Of a DNA stretch of 7,217 bases, positions 1 through 5,120 are shown one piece after another. The notes beneath the pieces were generated by a model that saw nothing but the letters and a program-made list of their open reading frames with translations, made no database searches and was not told the origin of the DNA. Source of the DNA: an uncultured Flavobacteriaceae bacterium (GTDB lineage Bacteria > Bacteroidota > Bacteroidia > Flavobacteriales > Flavobacteriaceae). Where the stretch lies: the NCBI GenBank assembly GCA_945788155.1, contig CALZKX010000275.1:1-7217 (forward strand), in the 5' to 3' direction. The translations under genes and the position numbers were made by a program. Position 1 is the first letter of the stretch. Each line of letters begins with the position of its first letter.

Positions 1-2
1 AC

Positions 3-1505
3 GATAAATCTGATAGACTATTTACATCTAATTCTAAAAAAGATAAAATCAATAGGCTTATAGATTATATAGACCACGAATATGTAGATGAAATAAATAC
101 AGACAGTATTGTAGATGTTACTGTAAATAGCATATTAGACAATCTCGACCCTCATTCAACATATATTCCTAAAAAAGATCTTCAAAAATTAACCAATAAC
201 ATGAAAGGTGACTTTGTAGGTATTGGTGTAAGTTTTTATACCTATAGAGATTCTGTTACAGTTATAAGAGCTATAGAAGGAGGTCCAAGTAAAAAAGCTG
301 GTATAAAAGGAGGAGATAGAATTTTAATAGCCAATGGAGATTCTATTTTTGGCTCAAATTGGAGCAGCGATGATGTTTTAGCTAAATTAAAAGGAGAAAA
401 GAACGCTAAGGTTAACTTAAAAGTATATAGAAGAGGCGAACCAAAATTATTGGATTTTAAAGTAAAATTCAGTGAAGTGCCACTTAAAAGTGTTGATGCT
501 TCTTATATGTTGTCACAAAATTTAGGGTACATAAAAATCAATCGTTTTGCTGAATCTACTTATAAAGAATTCAAAAAAGGGCTAGATAAATTACAAGATC
601 AAGGCGCTACAAAATTGGTTTTGGATTTAAGAGATAATCCTGGAGGGTTTTTACACATTGCTAAACAAATAGCCGATGAGTTTTTAACAAATAATAAACT
701 TATTGTGTTTACAAAAAATAAAAAAGGAAGGGTTGAAAAATATTTTGCCACAAAGAAAGGTGATTTTGAAAATGGAGAAGTTTATGTGCTTATTAACGAA
801 AACTCCGCATCAGCTAGCGAAATAATTGCTGGAGCATTACAAGATAATGATAAAGGAACTATTTTAGGAAGGCGTTCTTACGGAAAAGGATTAGTACAAC
901 GTGAAATGGCTTTAGGAGATGGAAGCGCAGTAAGATTAACTGTTTCAAGGTATTACACACCAACAGGACGCTCCATACAGCGCTCTTATGAAAACGGTAA
1001 TGATGATTATTACCACGAATATTATAAGAGAGTAGATAATGGTGAACTATCGAATGCTAGTAGTATTGCTGTTGCCGATTCTTTAAAGTTCACAACACCA
1101 AATGGCAAAGAGGTGTATGGTGGTGGAGGTATTATTCCCGATGTGTTTGTGCCTATTGATAAGAAAATGGAAAATCGCACTATTGATAGAATCGTTGATA
1201 GTGGCATTATGAGTTATTTTATTTTTGAAGATTTAGATAAAGATAGAACACTTTATCAAAACATATCCCAAGAGGATTTTGTAAAAAACCATATTATTAG
1301 CAACGAACAATTAGAACGCTTTACAGACTACTTAAATAAAAGAACACGTTATAAAATAACATTTGTAGCCTATAGAGAAGAAGTTAAGCTTTATATAAAA
1401 GCAACACTTGCCGAACAATTATATGGTAGTGAAGCACATATGCAAGTATTAAATATCAATGATGCAATGCTAGAAAAAGCTAAAGAGCTAGCAGGAAATA
1501 ATTAG
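3..1505 (+). CDS. S41 family C-terminal processing peptidase (CtpA/Prc-like), 5' truncated by window edge
   Basis: Envelope serine protease of the S41 family, which cleaves proteins near their C-termini with a Ser-Lys dyad. The frame is open leftwards from the ATG at 201 to the first bases of the window, so that ATG is internal. The extra 66 residues carry the family motif LDPHSTYIP (visible residues 48-56), which normally precedes the PDZ domain. Visible length is 500 aa; by comparison with family length I infer that only the signal/anchor region, some tens of residues, is missing. A PDZ domain (about 70-155) contains GIGV and the GIKGGDRIL loop. The protease core follows, with DLRDNPGG, then NENSASASE with the nucleophile Ser at visible residue 270 (codon 810-812), and SYGKG with Lys295 (codon 885-887). 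Their 25-residue spacing equals that of E. coli Prc S452/K477. GGGGIIPDVFVP and a C-terminal helical part follow. Its TAG interlocks with the stop of the convergent gene. Confidence 0.95.
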   Translation, partial: DKSDRLFTSNSKKDKINRLIDYIDHEYVDEINTDSIVDVTVNSILDNLDPHSTYIPKKDLQKLTNNMKGDFVGIGVSFYTYRDSVTVIRAIEGGPSKKAGIKGGDRILIANGDSIFGSNWSSDDVLAKLKGEKNAKVNLKVYRRGEPKLLDFKVKFSEVPLKSVDASYMLSQNLGYIKINRFAESTYKEFKKGLDKLQDQGATKLVLDLRDNPGGFLHIAKQIADEFLTNNKLIVFTKNKKGRVEKYFATKKGDFENGEVYVLINENSASASEIIAGALQDNDKGTILGRRSYGKGLVQREMALGDGSAVRLTVSRYYTPTGRSIQRSYENGNDDYYHEYYKRVDNGELSNASSIAVADSLKFTTPNGKEVYGGGGIIPDVFVPIDKKMENRTIDRIVDSGIMSYFIFEDLDKDRTLYQNISQEDFVKNHIISNEQLERFTDYLNKRTRYKITFVAYREEVKLYIKATLAEQLYGSEAHMQVLNINDAMLEKAKELAGNN

Positions 1506-2110
1506 CCATTTATTTTATCATGAACTTTAGTGTGTTTGCCATCGTTCCATAAAGTGAGAATATCTGTAGCCACATGAGCACCACTTCCAGAAGCCATGGC
1601 AAATTGACTTCGCCAACCAGCCAAAGTACCTGCAACATATAGGTTTTTAGCAACCAAGTGATCAGTGTTTTTTAACCAGATTTTGTTTTTTTCTTTTTCA
1701 GTTCTTGGATGCGGTTCAATGTAATCTTTTAATCCATCAATTGTAATTAAATCTGTATAACCAACAGCTACAACCACTATTTTTGCCTTATAGTTATTCT
1801 TATTGGTCGTAACCTCAAAGTAATTAGAACCTCTTTTAATATCACCAACCTTTTCGTTTTCAATTTGGGCAATATGAGGATACAAATCTTTAAGTTGCTT
1901 TTTGCCGCTTTCTAGAATGGAAGCTCCAGTTGTTCCCGGAAAAACTCCCAGCACATTGTTAAACAAAGCCGTTTGTAAATGAGACGTTTTTTGATGGGTA
2001 ATAACAGCTATTTTTTTATTTACTACGCATGGCCTATTCTTCGCAGACCCTAAAACCAAACCGCACGACATTCCTGCTGCTCCAGCACCAATTATTAAAA
2101 CATCCAACAT
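1502..2110 (-). CDS. Short FAD-binding, thioredoxin-reductase-like oxidoreductase
   Basis: A 202-aa flavoprotein-type Rossmann protein. Visible motifs are the N-terminal dinucleotide-binding GAGAAG (residues 8-13) after a hydrophobic beta strand, a VFPGTTG segment resembling the GFPxxxxG segment of thioredoxin reductases, VVVAVG (112-117) in the place of the ATG motif, and a C-terminal block YVAGTLAG...AMASGSGAHVATDIL (159-185) matching the second FAD-contacting region. Thioredoxin reductases are about 310 aa. This protein lacks the inserted NAD(P)H domain and has no CxxC; its only cysteines are Cys16 and Cys28. It therefore looks like an FAD-only relative whose electron donor and substrate I cannot name. 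The start ATG (2108-2110) shares one base with the TAA of the 67-aa gene upstream, indicating translational coupling. Its TAA overlaps the end of the peptidase gene. No frameshift is evident, and the two FAD regions joined directly suggest a natural short form rather than a broken gene. Confidence 0.85.
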   Translation of the reverse strand: MLDVLIIGAGAAGMSCGLVLGSAKNRPCVVNKKIAVITHQKTSHLQTALFNNVLGVFPGTTGASILESGKKQLKDLYPHIAQIENEKVGDIKRGSNYFEVTTNKNNYKAKIVVVAVGYTDLITIDGLKDYIEPHPRTEKEKNKIWLKNTDHLVAKNLYVAGTLAGWRSQFAMASGSGAHVATDILTLWNDGKHTKVHDKING

Positions 2111-2313
2111 TAGCGTCGCTTTTTTACTTTGGCTTCAATTTTTTTGGAGATTCTTAAAATAGCAAGTAATAAAATAGTGCATAATCCAGCTAAAATTGTA
2201 ATTAATGCTACAGTGCTTTTATCACCAAGAGGATCGTTATAATCTATTTGTGTCAGATTAAAAATTATTAAACCCAAAGCGATGATGCTTAGTATATATG
2301 TAAAAATTTTCAT
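2110..2313 (-). CDS. Small membrane protein with two predicted helices, function unknown
   Basis: A 67-aa protein I do not recognise. It has two hydrophobic segments, about residues 4-21 and 34-55, joined by a short polar loop (QIDYNDPLGDKS), and a strongly basic tail (KKIEAKVKKRR). By the positive-inside rule both termini should face the cytoplasm with a periplasmic loop, making a helical hairpin in the inner membrane. The coding call rests on its position: it begins 2 nt after the marC-like gene ends, and its TAA overlaps the next gene's ATG by one base, a spacing hard to get unless all three are translated from one message. No catalytic motif is visible. It may be an accessory protein of the MarC-like protein or an unrelated small membrane protein. 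Confidence 0.75.
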   Translation of the reverse strand: MKIFTYILSIIALGLIIFNLTQIDYNDPLGDKSTVALITILAGLCTILLLAILRISKKIEAKVKKRR

Positions 2314-2315
2314 GA

Positions 2316-2894
2316 TTAAAATAAGACTTTTATGTTAGCAGCAAATAATTTAACAGCAATGGCAAGTAATATAACTCCAAACACTTTTCTTATAATGTTA
2401 ATGCCATTTTTACCAATAATATGCTCGATTTTAGCCGATGTTTTTAATACCACATAAATTAAAATTACGTTAATAATTACAGCTACTATTATGTTTTCTA
2501 ATCTAAATTCGGCACGTAAAGATAACAATGTTGTTAAACTCCCAGGACCAGCAATTAATGGGAATGCTAATGGGAAAATTGAAGCTGTTACACCACTGTC
2601 ATTATTATCTTTATAAAGTGTGACTCCTAAAATCATTTCTAAGGCTATAAAAAATAAAACAAAGGCACCAGCAACAGCAAAAGAGTTAACATCAATTCCA
2701 ATTAATGACAGCAAACTCTTGCCTAAAAAAAGAAACACAATCATTATAATACCAGCAATTATTGAAGCTTTCTCACTTTGAATATGTCCAACTTTTTTTC
2801 TTAAATCAATGATTATAGGAATATTCCCTATAATATCAATAACTGCAAACAATACCATAAAAGCAGTAAATATTTCTTTAAAATTTAATTCCAT
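2316..2894 (-). CDS. MarC family (UPF0056) integral membrane protein
   Basis: A 192-aa polytopic inner-membrane protein of the MarC/UPF0056 family. The name comes from E. coli marC, once linked to multiple antibiotic resistance; the transport role remains unproven. Six hydrophobic segments are visible at about 7-29, 43-63, 69-92, 105-127, 133-152 and 168-188. Signature stretches are DIIGNIP (20-26) and FPLAFPLIAGPGS (107-119), whose PLxxPLxAGPG pattern is highly typical of the family. Start choice: the frame also has an ATG at 2928-2930, 12 codons upstream. I prefer the ATG at 2892-2894 because MELNFKEIF is where family members begin, and a -7-like element at 2918-2925 would place transcription initiation downstream of the earlier ATG. 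It is the first gene of a three-gene minus-strand run, divergent from the DUF3109 gene. Confidence 0.9.
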   Translation of the reverse strand: MELNFKEIFTAFMVLFAVIDIIGNIPIIIDLRKKVGHIQSEKASIIAGIIMIVFLFLGKSLLSLIGIDVNSFAVAGAFVLFFIALEMILGVTLYKDNNDSGVTASIFPLAFPLIAGPGSLTTLLSLRAEFRLENIIVAVIINVILIYVVLKTSAKIEHIIGKNGINIIRKVFGVILLAIAVKLFAANIKVLF

Positions 2895-2917
2895 AAGTCT
2901 TTCATTAAAATTTTGTG

Positions 2918-2925
2918 CAAAGTTC
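2918..2925 (-). promoter_or_regulatory. Possible -7 element of the marC operon promoter
   Basis: On the minus strand this reads GAACTTTG followed by CAC, one mismatch from the Bacteroidota consensus TAnnTTTG. It lies 23 nt before the preferred marC-family ATG. A TTG exists upstream (2951-2953), but the 25-nt gap is longer than usual, so the -33 match is weak. The element falls inside the 12-codon extension of the longer marC frame, which supports the shorter start. Confidence 0.35.
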
Positions 2926-3009
2926 GGCATTTAAAATGTAATTATAATAACAAAGCAAAGCCAATATTTAGGGTTTACAATTTGATAGCATTTGCTGTGT
3001 AAATACCAT

Positions 3010-3017
3010 TATATTTG
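3010..3017 (+). promoter_or_regulatory. -7 promoter element (TAnnTTTG) of the DUF3109 gene
   Basis: TATATTTG is a perfect match to the Bacteroidota vegetative -7 consensus. It ends only 4 nt before the ATG at 3022, so transcription would begin at or within a few bases of the start codon, giving a leaderless or near-leaderless mRNA. TTG trinucleotides at 2982-2984 and 2992-2994 lie 25 and 15 nt upstream, neither at ideal -33 spacing. The element also argues against a TTG start at 2992, which would be upstream of it. Confidence 0.55.
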
Positions 3018-3021
3018 TAGT

Positions 3022-3588
3022 ATGTTTCAATTAGGGAAGACCATAATTTCTGAAGATGTTATTAAAAAAGATTTTGTATGTAATTTAAGTGCATGCAAAG
3101 GTGCTTGTTGTATTGATGGAGATGCTGGAGCACCTTTAGAAAAGCACGAAGCCAGTATTTTAAAAGATATTTACCCAAAAGTAAAACCATTTTTAAGGAA
3201 AAAAGGCATTAATGCCATTGAGTCTCAAGGTGTTTTTATAAAAACAGAAGAAGGAGAACTTGAAACACCTTTAATAGATGGAGCCGATTGCGCTTACGTA
3301 ATTTTTGATGAGCATAATACAGCTTTATGCGGTATTGAAGAGGCCTACAACCAAGGAGAGGTTAACTGGAAAAAACCCGTGTCTTGCCACTTGTATCCCA
3401 TTCGTGTTAAAGATTACAGTGAATTCTCAGCCGTAAACTATCATCATTGGCATATATGTGACGATGCATGCCAGTTAGGCAAAGAACTTCAGGTGCCTGT
3501 GTATAAATTCGTAAAAGAGGCGCTAATTAGAAAGTTTGGTGAAGATTGGTATGATGAGCTAGAAAAAGTAGCTGAAACCATGTCTTAA
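3022..3588 (+). CDS. DUF3109 family cysteine-rich protein, function unknown
   Basis: A 188-aa soluble-looking protein that I recognise as DUF3109, a Bacteroidota family of unknown function. It has nine cysteines, at 20, 25, 29, 30, 90, 103, 122, 146 and 150. The N-terminal cluster CNLSACKGACC has the C-x4-C-x3-C-C arrangement, and CHLYPIRV (122-129) after a lysine-proline resembles the Cys-aromatic-Pro motif of YkgJ-type zinc/iron-chelating cysteine-cluster proteins. Metal binding (Zn or Fe-S) is therefore a reasonable inference but not shown. There is no signal peptide or membrane segment. Start choice: the frame extends to a TTG at 2992, but the -7 element at 3010-3017 and the typical N-terminus MFQLGKTIIS favour the ATG at 3022. 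It lies 371 nt before nrdB on the same strand and diverges from the marC run. Confidence 0.9.
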   Translation: MFQLGKTIISEDVIKKDFVCNLSACKGACCIDGDAGAPLEKHEASILKDIYPKVKPFLRKKGINAIESQGVFIKTEEGELETPLIDGADCAYVIFDEHNTALCGIEEAYNQGEVNWKKPVSCHLYPIRVKDYSEFSAVNYHHWHICDDACQLGKELQVPVYKFVKEALIRKFGEDWYDELEKVAETMS

Positions 3589-3725
3589 ATATGTGTTTTT
3601 TTTCTGCAATTATTCAAATTCAACATATTCAAAAACCATAAATTTTTTAAAGGCAAGCTAACTAAAAAATAATGCCTAAGTAAAACCAAATTTCCCATTG
3701 CTATTTTACAATTCTAATTTTTTAA

Positions 3726-3748
3726 GAATCCTTATTCTATAAGGGTTT
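3726..3748. repeat. Inverted repeat / hairpin between DUF3109 and nrdB
   Basis: Arms GAATCCTTAT and ATAAGGGTTT enclose the loop TCT. The inner six base pairs (CCTTAT/ATAAGG) are perfect, and the outer four include two G-U pairs if transcribed on the plus strand. No U tract follows, so a standard intrinsic terminator is not supported. It could be a weak terminator for the DUF3109 transcript or a protein-binding palindrome. Confidence 0.4.
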
Positions 3749-3835
3749 CAAAATATATTTTATTTATAAATACCTAATAATCAATAAGTTAAATTAATAT
3801 TGAAATATTACTAAATGTAGGAAAACAATCACTCG

Positions 3836-3856
3836 TTGTTAAAAACTTGTTAACAA
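3836..3856. promoter_or_regulatory. TTGTTAA repeat cluster, candidate operator upstream of nrdB
   Basis: TTGTTAA occurs at 3836-3842 and again at 3847-3853, exactly 11 bp apart, about one helical turn. The second copy is part of the perfect 10-bp palindrome TTGTTAACAA (3847-3856), which gives an inverted third copy. The cluster sits about 105 nt upstream of the nrdB start, where a transcription factor controlling nrdBA could bind. No regulator can be named from the motif. Confidence 0.3.
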
Positions 3857-3895
3857 TGTTTATAAAATAGACTTTCATTTCCAAGGTCTTTTTTG

Positions 3896-3903
3896 AATAT
3901 TTG
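3896..3903 (+). promoter_or_regulatory. Weak -7-like element upstream of nrdB
   Basis: AATATTTG differs from TAnnTTTG at one position and contains the only TTTG on the plus strand of this intergenic region. It lies 56 nt before the nrdB ATG. No TTG is found at the usual upstream spacing, so this is only the best available candidate for the nrdBA promoter. Confidence 0.25.
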
Positions 3904-3959
3904 TTAGTCCAGAGTTTAAGTTAATTTATTAATCCAAATTTTCAAAATTTCAACCAATT

Positions 3960-4940
3960 ATGTCAAACCAAACCGAACCCATTTTACAAGAAAATAAAGA
4001 TCGTTTTGTGATCTTTCCAATTCAGCATCATGATATTTGGGAATGGTATAAAAAACAAGAAGCTAGTTTCTGGACAGCCGAAGAAATTGACCTTCATCAA
4101 GACATAATAGATTGGGATGCTAAACTAAGCGACGACGAGCGTTATTTTATAAAGCATATTTTGGCATTTTTTGCTGCTAGTGATGGCATTGTAAACGAAA
4201 ATCTGGCTGAGAACTTTGTGTCCGAAGTACAATATACCGAAGCCAAATTCTTTTATGGCTTCCAAATAATGATGGAGAATATTCATTCAGAAGTATATTC
4301 ATTATTAATTGACACTTATGTAAAAGACGAAGTCGAAAAAGACCAGCTTTTTAGGGCTATTGAAGTATTTCCAGCCATTAAAGAAAAGGCCGATTGGGCT
4401 TTAAAATGGATTGACTCTCCAAGTTTTGCTGAGCGTTTAATTGCTTTTGCAGCAGTAGAAGGCATCTTTTTCTCTGGTAGTTTTTGTTCTATTTTCTGGC
4501 TTAAAAAACGTGGCTTAATGCCTGGATTAACATTCTCAAACGAACTAATATCTAGAGATGAAGGACTACATTGTGATTTTGCAGTGCATTTGCACAATAA
4601 CCACATGATAAATAAAGTACCAAAAGAGCGCATCACAAAAATATTAACTAACGCTTTAGATATTGAGCGGTCATTTATAACCGAGTCATTACCAGTAAGT
4701 TTAATAGGGATGAATGCTAAATTAATGACACAATATTTAGAGTTTGTTACCGATAGATTATTGGTTGAGTTTGAATGCGATAAAGTGTATAATTCAACAA
4801 ATCCGTTCGATTTTATGGATATGATTTCGCTACAAGGGAAAACAAATTTCTTTGAAAAGCGAGTGTCCGAATATCAAAAAGCAGGAGTCCTTAACAAAGA
4901 AGAAGAAAAAGACAAGTTTAGCTTTGACGCCGACTTTTAA
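3960..4940 (+). CDS. nrdB: Class Ia ribonucleoside-diphosphate reductase, beta subunit (R2)
   Basis: The small subunit houses the diiron-oxo centre and tyrosyl radical that starts aerobic reduction of NDPs to dNDPs in NrdA. All six metal ligands can be placed: Asp75 (in AASDGIVNENL), Glu106 and His109 (in MMENIHSEVY), Glu167 (in AAVEGIFF), and Glu201 and His204 (in SRDEGLHCDF). The radical tyrosine is Tyr113. Spacings match R2 proteins: Asp to first Glu is 31 residues, and ExxHxxxY matches E. coli E115/H118/Y122. The C-terminus FSFDADF is nearly the mouse R2 tail FTLDADF that docks in R1, marking the eukaryote-like branch. Length is 326 aa; it lacks the regulatory N-terminal extension of animal R2. 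The ATG at 3960 opens the frame, with an A/T-rich leader and no Shine-Dalgarno, as usual in Bacteroidota. It precedes nrdA by 180 nt. Confidence 0.97.
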   Translation: MSNQTEPILQENKDRFVIFPIQHHDIWEWYKKQEASFWTAEEIDLHQDIIDWDAKLSDDERYFIKHILAFFAASDGIVNENLAENFVSEVQYTEAKFFYGFQIMMENIHSEVYSLLIDTYVKDEVEKDQLFRAIEVFPAIKEKADWALKWIDSPSFAERLIAFAAVEGIFFSGSFCSIFWLKKRGLMPGLTFSNELISRDEGLHCDFAVHLHNNHMINKVPKERITKILTNALDIERSFITESLPVSLIGMNAKLMTQYLEFVTDRLLVEFECDKVYNSTNPFDFMDMISLQGKTNFFEKRVSEYQKAGVLNKEEEKDKFSFDADF

Positions 4941-4957
4941 TTCATTTTTGAATTAAA
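4936..4957. repeat. Inverted repeat over the nrdB stop codon
   Basis: Perfect 9-bp arms TTTAATTCA and TGAATTAAA surround a TTTT loop. The left arm includes the nrdB TAA (4938-4940). No U tract follows, so it is more plausibly a 3'-end stabiliser or pause site than an intrinsic terminator. It is the first of four inverted repeats between nrdB and nrdA. Confidence 0.5.
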
Positions 4958-4962
4958 TATCA

Positions 4963-4980
4963 TTCCCAAAATACTGGGAA
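4963..4980. repeat. Inverted repeat in the nrdB-nrdA spacer
   Basis: Arms TTCCCA and TGGGAA form a perfect 6-bp stem with a 6-nt loop (AAATAC). It is more GC-rich than its surroundings, which makes it a credible RNA hairpin. It is not followed by a T run. Confidence 0.45.
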
Positions 4981-5005
4981 ATCTAGTAATAATTTTAACA
5001 AAAAA

Positions 5006-5050
5006 ATGAAGCGTTTTTCGAAAAACGTAAGTAGAAGGAAACCGCTTTAA
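5006..5050 (+). other. Possible 14-codon leader ORF between nrdB and nrdA
   Basis: ATG at 5006 to TAA at 5048-5050 would encode MKRFSKNVSRRKPL, with six Lys/Arg residues in 14. The ATG follows an A7-rich stretch (AACAAAAAA), the sort of initiation region Bacteroidota use. The ORF contains the palindrome at 5012-5027 and ends 70 nt before nrdA. It could be a leader peptide coupled to RNA folding, but a frame this short can easily arise by chance. Confidence 0.15.
5012..5027. repeat. Perfect 16-bp palindrome in the nrdB-nrdA spacer
   Basis: CGTTTTTCGAAAAACG is identical to its reverse complement. As RNA the innermost bases would have to open to form a loop; as DNA it is a symmetrical site suited to a dimeric binding protein. 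Its left edge also belongs to a competing stem, TGAAGCG (5007-5013) with CGCTTTA (5043-5049, one G-U pair), so the two folds exclude each other. Confidence 0.45.
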
Positions 5051-5077
5051 TTATTTGAAAACTAACTAACCAATCAT

Positions 5078-5100
5078 TTTTCTGAAGAAGTTTCAGAAAA
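5078..5100. repeat. Inverted repeat 20 nt upstream of nrdA
   Basis: Perfect 9-bp arms TTTTCTGAA and TTCAGAAAA flank a 5-nt loop (GAAGT). The stem ends 20 nt before the nrdA ATG (5121), close enough to influence ribosome access or to mark a processing site that adjusts the ratio of the two subunits. Confidence 0.5.
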
Positions 5101-5120
5101 CAATAAAGACTTAAAAACCT

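Larger units (their letters stand above)
3589..3959. other. 371-nt AT-rich intergenic region upstream of nrdB
   Basis: No coding frame or RNA gene is recognisable here. A T8 run (3596-3603) follows the DUF3109 stop but has no clear stem before it. Inverted repeats present are 3726-3748 (hairpin with a 3-nt loop), 3795-3810 (TAATATT-ga-AATATTA), 3761-3772 (TATTTATAAATA, self-complementary) and 3936-3950 (AAATTTT-c-AAAATTT, ending 9 nt before the nrdB ATG). In DNA this AT-rich the last three may be chance. A TTGTTAA repeat cluster lies at 3836-3856. I see no convincing pair of NrdR boxes. Confidence 0.7.

Noticed and set aside
201..203. ATG at 201 as the real start of the peptidase gene
   Set aside because: The frame is open to the window's left edge and the upstream 66 codons encode the conserved LDPHSTYIP motif, so this ATG is internal.
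1022..1207. 61-codon open frame antisense to the peptidase gene
   Set aside because: It lies entirely opposite a conserved coding region, has no recognisable family and no promoter.
1502..2110. Calling the oxidoreductase a pseudogene of thioredoxin reductase
   Set aside because: Both FAD-binding blocks are intact in one frame with coupled start and clean stop, which fits a functional short form better than decay.
2992..3021. TTG start adding ten residues to the DUF3109 protein
   Set aside because: It lies upstream of the perfect -7 element at 3010-3017, and the ATG at 3022 gives the typical family N-terminus.
3596..3603. T8 run after the DUF3109 stop as an intrinsic terminator
   Set aside because: No stable stem immediately precedes the run.
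3836..3856. DnaA-box or origin-like reading of the TTGTTAA cluster
   Set aside because: It does not match the TTATCCACA consensus, and no dnaA or dnaN gene or iteron array accompanies it.
4316..4636. 106-codon open frame antisense to nrdB
   Set aside because: It is opposite the conserved metal-ligand region of NrdB, whose constraint explains the open frame; no motif is recognisable.
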